Part shown: positions 17,771-25,818 of the stretch, one piece after another
Layout of the letters: every line of letters begins with the position of its first letter
How positions within the stretch are numbered: the first letter of the stretch is position 1
Assembly (NCBI GenBank): GCA_016720395.1
Contig: JADKKR010000008.1
Coordinates: 186,001-250,000, forward strand
DNA: 64,000 bases
Direction: 5' to 3'
Source: Geobacteraceae bacterium
GTDB lineage: Bacteria; Desulfobacterota; Desulfuromonadia; Geobacterales; Pseudopelobacteraceae
Made by a program: the position numbers and the translations under genes
Notes under the pieces: model-generated
The model's database searches: none
What the model saw: the letters and a program-made list of their open reading frames with translations, nothing else
Told to the model about the DNA's origin: nothing

Positions 17771-17805
17771 GGGGTTACAGCTTTTCGCTGTGACCCTTTC
17801 CTGTC
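17771..17805 (+). terminator. Rho-independent terminator
   Basis: GGGTTACAGC pairs with GCTGTGACCC across a TTTTC loop, followed by TTTC. It closes the EcsC-YqaE unit. The GTTACAGC stem recurs in the terminators at 20744 and 35107, so it is a common terminator sequence in this genome. Confidence 0.75.
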
Positions 17806-18074
17806 TTTGGTTACCTGCTCCACGCTCAGCGGCACCCGATTTCCGTCACATTTAACAGTTGCGTCGAACCCGACTGTATACAGATACGGATTTTCTCTCT
17901 CACGGATGTTTCGTAAAATTTATTACCTTCATAATCAGCTGCTTGCAGGCACATCCCCCTCAACTCCTCATGGCACACTAGTTGCCTTATCCTCTCTGAC
18001 GCACATCACGACACTCTCGATGAGCTTAAATGAATATTCGGACGCAGTCCCGGAATAACAAAAGGGAAATTTCC
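17806..18074. other. Upstream region sharing a motif with 25519-25550
   Basis: This leader before the small exported gene at 18075 contains CGGCACCC, then ATTTAACAGTTGCGTC, at about 17830-17868. A closely similar pair (CGGCACCC, ATTTAGCAGTTGCGTC) lies at 25520-25550 upstream of the GSU3473-family gene. No ORF with a ribosome site is present. A shared regulatory site is possible, but the promoter class is not clear. Confidence 0.4.
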
Positions 18075-18383
18075 ATGAAACCATGTGTGCACGTAAGCCG
18101 GATGAGCCGGTTGCTGGTTATGTCGGCTACACTTCTGCTGACGCTGCAGACCGCATCTGCCCGGGGCCGCGCAGAACAGATGCCTGCTGCTGTCCAGGTC
18201 GAAATCAACAAAAAATCAGATACCGGCCTGTCCCCTTTGAATGCTGCCGATCCGGTGATGGAGACTAAGGACCGGGACCTGCTCAATGAACTTCTGCAAT
18301 CTGATTCTCCCGACAAATCAGAACAATCCGCACAGGAAGAATCCAGTGACCATAATGCGCGCACTCCGGAAAAAGACAGATAA
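18075..18383 (+). CDS. Small exported hypothetical protein
   Basis: Starting at ATG 18075, the 102-aa product has an N-terminal basic stretch and a hydrophobic core (MSRLLVMSATLLLTLQTASARG) that reads as a Sec signal peptide. The mature part is short, polar and acidic (DLLNELLQSDSPDKSEQSAQEE) and probably disordered. Upstream AAAGGGAA is a modest ribosome site. An in-frame ATG 45 bases upstream lacks one. No family recognised. It lies 76 bases before the flavoprotein gene and may be co-transcribed with it. Confidence 0.5.
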   Translation: MKPCVHVSRMSRLLVMSATLLLTLQTASARGRAEQMPAAVQVEINKKSDTGLSPLNAADPVMETKDRDLLNELLQSDSPDKSEQSAQEESSDHNARTPEKDR

Positions 18384-18459
18384 GAACTATCTCTGCGAAA
18401 GCGGCTATGTCCGGTTCCGGAACGTTTGGGTCCCATCACATCTTTCAGGAAGGTAAACC

Positions 18460-19815
18460 ATGTCCACAGAGAAACTGGTCGTCATTGGAGGCGATGCCGC
18501 CGGAATGAGCGCTGCATCACAGGCAAAGCGCCGCCGGCCTGGGATGGAAATAGTCGTCTTCGAGCGGAGCCCGCACACCTCCTTTTCCGCCTGCGGGATC
18601 CCCTATTTCATTGGCCGTGTGGTCACCGCGGAAGAAAAGCTCATAATCCGTACCCCGGAAAAGTTCCGCGAACAGGACGGGATCGACGTGAGGATTCTGC
18701 ACGAAGTGCAAGAGATAGATGCGACGGGGAGCAGGGTGCGTGTCCGTGATCTGAAAAGCGCGAGATCCTCCTGGGAGTCCTATGACCGGCTGCTGATCGC
18801 AACCGGTGCGGTTCCGCTCTGCCCGGAACTTCCCGGATCCGGTGCCGCTGACATCTTTGGCGTCAGTACCCTGGAAAGCGGCCTGAATATTCACCGGCGA
18901 CTCGAGAGGGGGGACATAAAAAGAGCGGTTATTGTCGGCGGAGGCTACATCGGTCTGGAGATGGCGGAAGCCCTGGTGATGAACGGCCTGGAGGTTTGCC
19001 TGATTGACAGAGCTGCACAGGTGATGGGGACGCTCGATCAGGACATGGGTGCACTGGTGTCCCGGGCCGTGCGCGATGTGGGGGTCACCCTCTATCTGGA
19101 GGAAACGCTGACCGCATTCGAGACGGCGGCCGGGAAGGTTACCGGGGTCGTCACCGACAAGCGCAGCCTGCCGGCTGACATCGTGATCCTTGGCCTCGGG
19201 GTGCGCCCCGACACGGCTTTTGCCGCGGCCGCCGGCATTCCCCTGGGGGAGAAGGGGTCGATCCGGGTGAACGAGCGGATGGAAACCGGAACACCCGGTA
19301 TCTGGGCGGCCGGGGATTGTGCCGAGTCGTTCCACCTGATGAGCCGCAGACCATTCTATGTCGCCCTCGGCACCGTCGCCAACCGCCAGGGACGGGTAGC
19401 GGGCATCAACCTGGGAGGCGGCTATGCCACATTTTCCGGGGTAATGGGGACCGCCGTCACAAAAATCTGCCAGGTGGAAGTTGCCCGTACCGGCCTGCAG
19501 GAAAAGGAGCTCAGGAAACTGGGCATCGAGTTTGTCAGCGCCGTGATCAAGAGTCGCACCAAGGCGGGGTATTATCCCGGCGCAGGGGACATCACCGTAA
19601 AAATTCTGGCAGAAAAAGGAAGCGGCCGCCTGCTGGGAGGCCAGATCGTCGGGATGGAGGGTTCGGCCAAGCGGATAGATACCGTGGCAACCGCTCTTCA
19701 TGCCGGCTTTACGGTGGAGGAGATGATCAATCTCGACCTTGGCTACGCACCACCCTTTTCACCGGTCTGGGATCCGGTTGTGATCGCTGCCCGGGCAGTG
19801 GCCAAGATGCTCTGA
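18460..19815 (+). CDS. CoA-disulfide reductase / NADH oxidase family flavoprotein
   Basis: The 451-aa protein has an N-terminal FAD site (KLVVIGGDAAGMSAASQAKR), the single active Cys in TSFSACGIPYFIG (the Cys43 position of CoA-disulfide reductases and NADH peroxidase/oxidase), a second dinucleotide site (RAVIVGGGYIGLEMAEAL), GIWAAGDCAE and a C-terminal dimer domain (LGGQIVGMEGSAKRID). The DAAG version of the first motif is frequent in CoA-disulfide reductases. Substrate could be CoA disulfide, persulfide or a related polysulfide; there is no C-terminal rhodanese domain. It probably acts in cytoplasmic thiol redox balance. Start ATG 18460 follows a weak AGGAAGG. Confidence 0.88.
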   Translation: MSTEKLVVIGGDAAGMSAASQAKRRRPGMEIVVFERSPHTSFSACGIPYFIGRVVTAEEKLIIRTPEKFREQDGIDVRILHEVQEIDATGSRVRVRDLKSARSSWESYDRLLIATGAVPLCPELPGSGAADIFGVSTLESGLNIHRRLERGDIKRAVIVGGGYIGLEMAEALVMNGLEVCLIDRAAQVMGTLDQDMGALVSRAVRDVGVTLYLEETLTAFETAAGKVTGVVTDKRSLPADIVILGLGVRPDTAFAAAAGIPLGEKGSIRVNERMETGTPGIWAAGDCAESFHLMSRRPFYVALGTVANRQGRVAGINLGGGYATFSGVMGTAVTKICQVEVARTGLQEKELRKLGIEFVSAVIKSRTKAGYYPGAGDITVKILAEKGSGRLLGGQIVGMEGSAKRIDTVATALHAGFTVEEMINLDLGYAPPFSPVWDPVVIAARAVAKML

Positions 19816-19838
19816 CAGGACGAGGGAAATTAATAAGC

Positions 19839-19904
19839 ATGCTTACTGTTGCCGGTCAAAGGAGGTACCGGAGGGACAATGTAAGTCCGCAGCTTGATAA
19901 GTAG
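19839..19904 (+). CDS. Possible 21-aa peptide
   Basis: A short frame starts at ATG 19839 after GAGGGA and encodes a basic peptide (MLTVAGQRRYRRDN...). It contains two further SD-like stretches (AAAGGAGG, CGGAGGG) before an ATG followed at once by TAA. This may be a leader, or chance in a 200-base gap before the CHRD gene. Low confidence. Confidence 0.2.
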   Translation: MLTVAGQRRYRRDNVSPQLDK

Positions 19905-20019
19905 TCCCGCCTCTACACGTTGCAGGTAGATTACAGATGCGTGGAGCAGGCCCAGCCGGAGAAACCTAAACCGGTCCGGGCCGATCCATTCACCTAACTG
20001 AAGTAAAGGGAGAAATCAT

Positions 20020-20490
20020 ATGAAATCGATTAAATTGCTGTTGTTTGTCATTCTGGCCGCCCTGTTGAGTGTCTCGGTCGGATTCGCCGCTGAAAAGAGT
20101 ATCCAGATTGACCTTTCCGGAAATGAAGAGGTTCCCGCCGTGAATACACCTGCAAAGGGCGAGGCCACGTTCACGCCGGGCAGCGACGGCAAGTCCTTGA
20201 GCTACACACTGGTTGTGAGGGACATCGAGAATCCTGTCGCTGCCCACATCCATGTCGGCAGGCCCGGCAAGAACGGTCCTCCGGTCGCGACTATCTTCAG
20301 CGGCCCGAAAAAGGCAGGCAAAGTCCGCGGGAATATTTCACAGGCAAACCTTACGGCGAATGACCTGAAGGGCGACTACAAGGGGAAATCGATCAACGAA
20401 CTGGTGGGGCTGATCAAGTCGGGTGATGTCTACGTAAATGTTCACACAACCGCCTATCCTGACGGAGAGATTCGCGGGCAGATCAAGTAG
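20020..20490 (+). CDS. CHRD domain-containing exported protein
   Basis: The 156-aa product has a signal peptide (LLLFVILAALLSVSVGFAA) and one complete CHRD domain. Supporting segments are QIDLSGNEEVPAVNTPAKGEATF, AAHIHVGRPGKNGPPVATIF and the closing NVHTTAYPDGEIRGQI. CHRD domains occur in chordin and in many bacterial secreted proteins, with no established bacterial function. Location is periplasmic or extracellular. AAAGGGAG precedes ATG 20020. A 34-aa membrane protein gene follows at 20559. Confidence 0.92.
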   Translation: MKSIKLLLFVILAALLSVSVGFAAEKSIQIDLSGNEEVPAVNTPAKGEATFTPGSDGKSLSYTLVVRDIENPVAAHIHVGRPGKNGPPVATIFSGPKKAGKVRGNISQANLTANDLKGDYKGKSINELVGLIKSGDVYVNVHTTAYPDGEIRGQIK

Positions 20491-20558
20491 TTCACGGCAC
20501 ACCTCAGGGGCCTGGTCTCCAGGCCTTTGAAGCCTCATTTCAGCAGGGGAGAATCGAC

Positions 20559-20663
20559 ATGCTTCATTCAAAAGACGGAAAAATCGGCTGGATAGTGCTG
20601 TGGCTTCTGGGAATTCCGCTTCCGATTCTGCTGGGGCTGTATTTACTGCGCGGCTGCACGTAA
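20559..20663 (+). CDS. Small single-pass membrane protein, 34 aa
   Basis: ATG 20559 follows AGGGGAG at 6-7 bases. The product has a polar N-terminus (MLHSKDGKIGW) and one hydrophobic helix (IVLWLLGIPLPILLGLYLL) ending RGCT. Similar tiny proteins with a WLLGIPxP helix and RGCT end occur widely in proteobacteria, as I recall; function is unknown. It lies between the CHRD gene and a strong terminator, so it is probably the last gene of that transcript. Confidence 0.6.
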   Translation: MLHSKDGKIGWIVLWLLGIPLPILLGLYLLRGCT

Positions 20664-20743
20664 CGACGGGGGCCGGCCTGATCAAGGCGTCCCTTCCCGG
20701 TATAGCGGCCAGGTAAGCCCTGCAGCGTTCCCGCAGTGCGATG

Positions 20744-20784
20744 AAAAAAATGAGTTACAGCACAATGCTGCAACTCATTTTTTT
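20744..20784. terminator. Strong bidirectional terminator
   Basis: AAAAAAATGAGTTACAGC pairs with GCTGCAACTCATTTTTTT around a short loop (12 paired bases with one mismatch). It works on either strand. On the plus strand it ends the CHRD/small membrane protein unit; on the minus strand it directly follows a tRNA-3'-end-like remnant. Confidence 0.88.
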
Positions 20785-20785
20785 A

Positions 20786-20806
20786 TTGTGAGGAAGGGAT
20801 TCGAAT
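20786..20806 (-). other. tRNA 3'-end-like remnant
   Basis: Read on the minus strand, ATTCGAATCCCTTCCTC followed by ACAATAAAAAA and the GTTGCAGC terminator parallels the 3' end and terminator of the split tRNA-Ser at 35107-35208. The shared plus-strand block is GAGGAAGGGATTCGAA versus GAGGTAGGGATTCGAA, 15 of 16 bases. No tRNA body is present. It could be an old attachment-site copy or a decayed tRNA. Confidence 0.35.
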
Positions 20807-21016
20807 GCTGCTAAAGAAGCCGACAAGATTGTCCATCACCATCTGATAGTTACGAAAACAGGTAGCTGGTCCTCTGAGCAGAGTCCATTAACATTCAGCA
20901 GAATATGGTGAAAGTGGTCCTGTTGGTGAAAGGTCCGTGATGACCGTTACTATCGCAACTGCACAATAAATTACCCGACGGGATATGATTATCATGGTCA
21001 CGGTATCCTCATTGAC
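20807..21016. other. Non-coding gap
   Basis: Together with the flanking terminators, this makes about 400 bases without a gene (20664-21069). No supported ORF was seen. A stretch GCAACTGCACAATAAA near 20957 weakly resembles, in reverse, the CAGTTGCG motif at 17860 and 25545. Confidence 0.4.
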
Positions 21017-21047
21017 AAAGAGCCACCCCGGTTACGGGTGGCTCTTT
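21017..21047. terminator. Terminator hairpin of the Ig-like protein gene
   Basis: AAAGAGCCACCC pairs perfectly with GGGTGGCTCTTT across a 7-base loop. It lies 23 bases past the stop of the minus-strand gene that ends at 21070. The T run is short on both strands. Confidence 0.75.
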
Positions 21048-21069
21048 GCCTGCTCCAGCCTACTGTTTG

Positions 21070-23058
21070 TTAATCGTCGTCATGATCATCGTCTTTATGA
21101 TCATCGTCGTTATTATGGTCGTCGCCTCGATGATCATCGTCATGATTATCATCGTTTGATGGGCGGTAGATCACGTTGCGAACGATGCTGCTGCTGTTGC
21201 CGGCATCATCGGTGGCGGTGACGGTTATGGCATACAGCCTGGCTTTGGTGAAGTTGAGACGCTGCTTGAAGGCTCCATCTTTGACCCTGGGTGTATAGGT
21301 CTTTCCGTCCATGGTGATGGTGATTTTCACGTTGCCTGATGCAGCAACAACCGTTCCTTTGAGGGTCAGGGAAGCAGACTTGGTGGTGATGTCCTGGCCG
21401 GGGTTGGTCACTGCAAGCGTGAAGCTGGTGTTGCCGTTTTCGTAGGTTACCGTCCGCTTGGCGTTCGTGGCATTGCCGGCCTGGTTCACTGCGTTGATGT
21501 CGATGGTGTTGACGCCGGCAGCCAGGTTAACTGTGGCGCTGAAGGTGTTGCCGGTGATGGCGGCCGATTGCGGGCTGCCGTTGTTGACGCTGATGGTCAC
21601 CGTCGAATTTTCGCTGATCGTGCCGGTAACGGTAACAAACGACTGGGTCGACGTGCTGTTGTCGGCCGGCGCGGAAATAGCCAGAACCGGTACGGTTTGA
21701 TCGAAGGTTACCGTCCGGGTATCTGTCTGCTGGTTGCCGGCGAAATCAGTGGCGATGGTCGTAATGGTGTTGGCACCGGCTGTAAGTGTCAGGGCGTAGC
21801 TGAATGAGCCATCAGCATTGACGGTGACCGCCTGGCCGTTGACGGTGACGGACGAGATGCCGCTCGCATCGCTGGCGTTGCCGCTGACGTTGAGCGTCGC
21901 TATGTTGGTGTATGCACCGTCAGCCAGTGAGGAGATCGTCAGTGTCGGCTTTGTGGTGTCGGTTGCGGTGGTGATTGTCACAACGGCGCTTTTTGAAAGC
22001 GAGACGTTGCCGGCCGCATCCCTGGCCCAGGCGTAGAAGGTGTTGGCTCCTGCGACGGCGATGAGGCTGGTCGGGGCAGAGGCTGTCCAGCCGGCGGCGG
22101 AGGCGGCCGGGGTGCTGGAACCGGTGGTGATCAGGTAACCGGTCACGGCTACGTTATCAGTGGCAATAAATGAGCTGACCGCGACGGTCAGGCTGGTGGA
22201 CGTGGCTGGCAGGGTGAAGGCGCCGACCACAGGTACGATGGTGTCAGACAGCGTGACGGTCACAACGGCACTTTTTGAAAGCGAGACGTTGCCGGCCGCA
22301 TCCCTGGCCCAGGCGTAGTAGGTATTGCTGCCGACGGCTGCGATGACGCTGGCCGGGGCAGAGGCTGTCCAGCCGGCGGCGGAGGCGGCCGGGGTGCTGG
22401 AGCTGGTGGTGATCATATAGCCGGTGACGGCCACGTTGTCGCTGGCAGTGAAGGAGCTGACCAGTATGGTCAGGTTGGTGGCGGTGGCCGGAAGGGTGAA
22501 GGTTACGACCGGGGCAACGGTGTCAGCCGGAGGTGCGACACTGGCAACAGTAAAGGGAACGTTGACGGATAACTCGCTATGGACATCACCGCTTCCGTTG
22601 CCATTCTCGTTGCCCAGATAGGCAATCCTCCAGGTGTATGAGCCGGCTGCGGCCGGGGCAGGAGCCGAGACAGCCGATAACGCTCCGAAGGTGGCAGAAC
22701 CGCCCATACCGCTCTGGTTGCCGGCAGAACGTGCGATTTCGACGCCGGACTGGTCGTAGAGACGTACGCCGATCCAGCCGGACCGTGCGCCTGATGAGGT
22801 CAGGGTAACCGTTACCGTTTCTCCAGGGGCGTAGGAGGTCGTCTTGTTCTTTGTCGCGGTCAGATTTCCGCTGTGCTCGTGGCACCCGGCGCAGGATGCG
22901 GCGACCGGTGTGGAATGGCAGCCAGTACAGCCCCGGCTTGAGAAGTACGATGATTGGGCCATAGCCTCCGTCCCTTGCAGCTGAAATGCTGCCAGAGGCG
23001 CTGCTACGAGTGCCAATGCCAGGAAAAACTGCATCGACGCTTTTCGGAAATTCTTCAT
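21070..23058 (-). CDS. Secreted multi-Ig-like protein with two CxxCH heme motifs and Asp/His tail
   Basis: The 662-aa product has a signal peptide (FFLALALVAAPLAAFQLQG). Two heme-binding motifs follow (RGCTGCHS and ASCAGCHEHSGN), then a series of Ig/Big-like domains. Two near-identical ~110-residue repeats contain DNVAVTGYxITT, AASAAGWTASAP, and YAWARDAAGNVSLSKSAVVT. Further domains contain TNIATLNVSGNASDASG and VTGTISENSTVTISVN. The C-terminus is an Asp/His-rich tail (DDDHRGDDHNNDDDHKDDD), likely metal binding. AAAGGAG precedes ATG 23058. It is probably an extracytoplasmic c-type cytochrome or surface adhesin. A cyclic-dinucleotide riboswitch lies upstream. Confidence 0.85.
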   Translation of the reverse strand: MKNFRKASMQFFLALALVAAPLAAFQLQGTEAMAQSSYFSSRGCTGCHSTPVAASCAGCHEHSGNLTATKNKTTSYAPGETVTVTLTSSGARSGWIGVRLYDQSGVEIARSAGNQSGMGGSATFGALSAVSAPAPAAAGSYTWRIAYLGNENGNGSGDVHSELSVNVPFTVASVAPPADTVAPVVTFTLPATATNLTILVSSFTASDNVAVTGYMITTSSSTPAASAAGWTASAPASVIAAVGSNTYYAWARDAAGNVSLSKSAVVTVTLSDTIVPVVGAFTLPATSTSLTVAVSSFIATDNVAVTGYLITTGSSTPAASAAGWTASAPTSLIAVAGANTFYAWARDAAGNVSLSKSAVVTITTATDTTKPTLTISSLADGAYTNIATLNVSGNASDASGISSVTVNGQAVTVNADGSFSYALTLTAGANTITTIATDFAGNQQTDTRTVTFDQTVPVLAISAPADNSTSTQSFVTVTGTISENSTVTISVNNGSPQSAAITGNTFSATVNLAAGVNTIDINAVNQAGNATNAKRTVTYENGNTSFTLAVTNPGQDITTKSASLTLKGTVVAASGNVKITITMDGKTYTPRVKDGAFKQRLNFTKARLYAITVTATDDAGNSSSIVRNVIYRPSNDDNHDDDHRGDDHNNDDDHKDDDHDDD

Positions 23059-23200
23059 ATAGTCTCCTTTTGTTGTTTGCTCGGAACAAAACGTTCCCTC
23101 ATTCAACTGCTCTTCATCGGTGGGTGGAAGTGATGATTTCTTCATTTCCTTCACATATCCTCCTCTGGTCCTGGTTATGGTCCCGGATGAATCTGCATAC

Positions 23201-23246
23201 AAAAAGGCCGGGGCCGATTATCGTTTGATTTTTCGGCATCCCGGCT
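23201..23246 (-). terminator. Riboswitch expression-platform terminator
   Basis: On the minus strand, GCCGGG-AT-GCCG pairs with CGGC-CCCGGC (10 pairs with a 2-base bulge, 17-base loop) followed by CTTTTTG. Its 5' arm is the 3' strand of the aptamer, so the two folds exclude each other. Confidence 0.75.
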
Positions 23247-23325
23247 GTCTCGTGGAGACCCTATGGCTTTCCGTCCCATCCTCGCGAATGGTTTAGTATT
23301 ATCGTTATCGCTACCTGGTCTTATA
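23201..23325 (-). promoter_or_regulatory. GEMM-type cyclic-dinucleotide riboswitch with overlapping terminator
   Basis: Reading the minus strand from about 23325: ACTAAACC, hairpin CCATTCGCGAGGATGG with a GCGA tetraloop, then GACGGAAAGCC, then GGGTCTCCACGAGACAGCC and GGGATGCCGAA. These are the landmark segments of GEMM (c-di-GMP-I / cGAMP) aptamers. The tetraloop hairpin, the AAAGCC receptor strand and the AGACAGCCGGG segment are in the right order. The 5' closing strand is less clear. The 3' strand GCCGGGATGCCG can alternatively pair with CGGCCCCGGC to form a terminator (see next entry), which suggests ligand-dependent antitermination. It controls the CxxCH/Ig-like gene that starts at 23058. 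Confidence 0.75.
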
Positions 23326-23754
23326 CCGGATTCCGGCACGTATTGCCGGTCGGTATAAAGGTGCGCCTTAGCAGACGCTACAATTGGATCATAATGGGTA
23401 TCCCCCTGAGTTGAATTCTGAACTCGATTTCCGTGCGCAATCTCAGGTCTGACTGTTATGTGTCAATCAGCATTTGCAGAAATAACAACAAAACCAGATA
23501 AGCGCAGAGAATAAGAAAGCAACGAGAGTGCCAATAAAGCCTGCGGAAAATTGTGAGTGCAACGGCCTGATATTAATGGAATATGTAATTTTAAACAGTT
23601 TGATCTGATATAAAACCGTCAACAGGAACTGTAAGGTACGATAGAACCGGCGTATGTGGCGGATGACTTCTGATAAGCATTTTGTAACAGCAAGGAGCTT
23701 GTAATCAATCGAATATAAATTTGAAAACGGTATCCGCGCTATGTGAATCTTTAC
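23326..23754. other. AT-rich promoter region, no gene seen
   Basis: About 430 bases between the riboswitch and the next minus-strand gene. An inverted repeat (TATACCGGATTCCGGCACG / TTGCCGGTCGGTATA) lies at about 23332-23357. No supported ORF. The promoter that feeds the riboswitch on the minus strand must lie here. Confidence 0.45.
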
Positions 23755-23961
23755 TCAATCGCAATCAAGGAAGTCTTGTTTCAGCTTTTTAACGTGCTGT
23801 ATTTTTTGAATCAGATCATCTACCTTGACCCGCATCGAACGGGTATTGTGATGTTCAGCACAAATCGAACCATCATTTACCCATTTCAGGATAAGTGACG
23901 TTTCCAGGCAATACGTTGCAGCCACATTTTCAAGTGACGTCCAGGCAGTTTCAGATGGCAT
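23755..23961 (-). CDS. Small HTH-like protein, 68 aa
   Basis: AGAGGAG lies 6 bases before ATG 23961. The product has a helix-turn-helix-like stretch (LENVAATYCLETSLILKWVNDGSI) followed by HNTRSMRVKVDDLIQKIQ, which resembles MerR/excisionase-type winged domains with a recognition wing, and a basic C-terminal helix. Two cysteines (YC, IC) are present. It may be a small DNA-binding regulator, but I would not assign a target. It stands alone, upstream of DUF3309. Confidence 0.55.
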   Translation of the reverse strand: MPSETAWTSLENVAATYCLETSLILKWVNDGSICAEHHNTRSMRVKVDDLIQKIQHVKKLKQDFLDCD

Positions 23962-24062
23962 GACGAATCTCCTCTTTGTTCAGCGAATCTATTTTAAATA
24001 ACGCTGGTAATTTGGGTTGTTATTGCAAAATGTCGAGGGCAGCATACCTGCTAATCGGCTGC

Positions 24063-24218
24063 TTACAGCCTGCCGGTCACTAACAGGATGATCAGAATCA
24101 GAAAAACCAAACCAAGTCCACCACTCGGAAAGTAACCCCACTGACGGCTGTGAGGCCAGGTGGGCAGAGTACCTACAAGCATCAAAATCACGACGACAAT
24201 CAAAATTGTTCCTAACAT
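24063..24218 (-). CDS. DUF3309 family small membrane protein
   Basis: A 51-aa protein starts at ATG 24218 after AAAAGGAG. The sequence MLGTILIVVVILMLVGTLP, then TWPHSRQWGYFPSGGLGLVFLILIILLVTGRL, is the DUF3309 pattern (two hydrophobic helices around TWPHS.WGY.PSGG). These are inner-membrane proteins of unknown function, often stress associated. It lies between the HTH-like gene and the alcohol dehydrogenase on the same strand. Confidence 0.9.
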   Translation of the reverse strand: MLGTILIVVVILMLVGTLPTWPHSRQWGYFPSGGLGLVFLILIILLVTGRL

Positions 24219-24284
24219 GAGTGTTTCTCCTTTTATTTACGTAAGCGTTTCAGCGGTCGCATGCGTTGAGCGAATTGTTCTGCC

Positions 24285-25331
24285 TTACAAACTGTTTGTA
24301 ATGATGACTTTCAGAGCGTGTTCCCGCATTGCATTGCCGAAGGTTGTGTATGCCTGCATGATCTCATTCAATTCAAAGTGATGCGTAATCAGATGGTTTG
24401 GCTGAACCTTGCCTGACATGACGGTTTTCAAAAGCATCGGGGTTGTCACCGTGTCAACCAGTCGCGTTGTGAGGGTGATATTGTGCGACCAGAGCTTGTC
24501 GATATTCAGTTGGACAGGCTTGCCATGCACGCCGATATTGGCGATATGGCCGCCTGCCGTCACGATTGCCTGGCAAATGTCGAAGCTCAACGGAAGTCCT
24601 ATGGCTTCAATTGCAACGTCCACACCCCGGTTGCCGGTGAGTTCCATCACCTTCTTGATGGCCGTACCGTCGCTGTTGTTGATGACCTTCGTCGCACCGA
24701 ACTTTCTGGCGATCTCAAGACGGTGGTCATCTATGTCGATCATGATGATTTCCGCAGGTGAGAAGAATTGGGCTGTCAAAAGTGTCGCCAACCCGATTGG
24801 ACCAGCGCCGACAATAGCCACCGTGTCGCCGGGCTTGACCTGTCCGCTGAGGACTCCGCATTCGAACCCGGTCGGCAGAATATCGCTCAACATGACGAGT
24901 GCTTCTTCGTCAGCTCCGGCGGGTATCGGATACAGACTATTGTCTGCAAATGGTATGCGGACGTATTCGGCCTGAGTCCCGTCAATGACGTTCCCCAGTA
25001 CCCAGCCGCCACCGTTTTCGCAATGCGAGTACATTCCCTTTTTACAGTTGCCGCACTTCCCGCATGACGAAATGCACGAGATCAGAACGTGATCGCCAAC
25101 GCTGAAGTTTGAAACGTTTGTACCTATCTGCTCGATGATTCCGACTCCTTCGTGTCCCAGAATACGTCCCTCCGTAACCGTGGGCACGTCACCTTTCATG
25201 ATATGCAGATCCGTACCGCAGATGGTCGTCTTTGTAATCTTGACGATCGCATCTGTCTGGTTTTCGATTGCGGGTGCGGGTTTGTCCACTAATGCAAGTT
25301 TGCCGGGGCCAAGGAACACGAGCGCTTTCAT
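24285..25331 (-). CDS. Zinc-dependent alcohol dehydrogenase family protein
   Basis: The 348-aa MDR enzyme has the catalytic-zinc Cys in TTICGTDLHIMKGD, GHEGVGIIEQIG, the structural-zinc lobe SSCGKCGNCKKGMYSHC, and an NAD(P) Rossmann motif (VAIVGAGPIGLATLL) followed by an Asp (IIMIDIDDHRL), which favours NAD. It resembles the Geobacter/Clostridium secondary-alcohol or zinc-type dehydrogenase group. The physiological alcohol is not evident. GGAGAACC lies ahead of ATG 25331. It is preceded by a long promoter region and appears monocistronic. Confidence 0.92.
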   Translation of the reverse strand: MKALVFLGPGKLALVDKPAPAIENQTDAIVKITKTTICGTDLHIMKGDVPTVTEGRILGHEGVGIIEQIGTNVSNFSVGDHVLISCISSCGKCGNCKKGMYSHCENGGGWVLGNVIDGTQAEYVRIPFADNSLYPIPAGADEEALVMLSDILPTGFECGVLSGQVKPGDTVAIVGAGPIGLATLLTAQFFSPAEIIMIDIDDHRLEIARKFGATKVINNSDGTAIKKVMELTGNRGVDVAIEAIGLPLSFDICQAIVTAGGHIANIGVHGKPVQLNIDKLWSHNITLTTRLVDTVTTPMLLKTVMSGKVQPNHLITHHFELNEIMQAYTTFGNAMREHALKVIITNSL

Positions 25332-25818
25332 GAATGGTTCTCCTTGATATTGTCATTCTGAAATGGAAACTGACAGTAAGCTTGACAATGCTCATGTTCT
25401 GCCAGGAAGAGATAGCGCAACTACCGTGCCATAGAAGGATCGCAGGGATTGCGCTCTCAACCGTCTGATTTTTATGAGTTTAAATCTGTTAAAAGATTCT
25501 GTGTGAAGGACTGACAGTTATCGGCACCCATCATATTTAGCAGTTGCGTCAAGAGTGATGGGCTCAGTACTTTCTCTGGATGTCACCCGCGTCATAGTAT
25601 AGTTCCGCTACATGATGCGGTTTACCCGGATAGGTTCAAATTCACTCACAAGTACGTCCATGATCTCTTTCCCCTGTTAATCATGGATCTATCCTGTTTT
25701 TGATGAAGTATTCCGTGTTGGCAGGTTACTTGCTGATACAGAGGCAGGATCTTGTTTCAATCAGTCCTCATTCACGTGCAATGGCTTTTGCACATACCGG
25801 TTTACCAGGGAGCCAGTC
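25332..25818. other. Intergenic region between divergent genes
   Basis: About 490 bases without a supported gene. It carries the CGGCACCC...ATTTAGCAGTTGCGTC motif (about 25520-25550) that is shared with 17830-17868. Overlapping short ORFs at 25700-25890 lack ribosome sites. Confidence 0.45.

Noticed and set aside
19880..19890. ATG immediately followed by TAA after strong SD-like sequences.
   Set aside because: It may be a start-stop element but nothing supports function; the SD-like bases lie inside another short frame.
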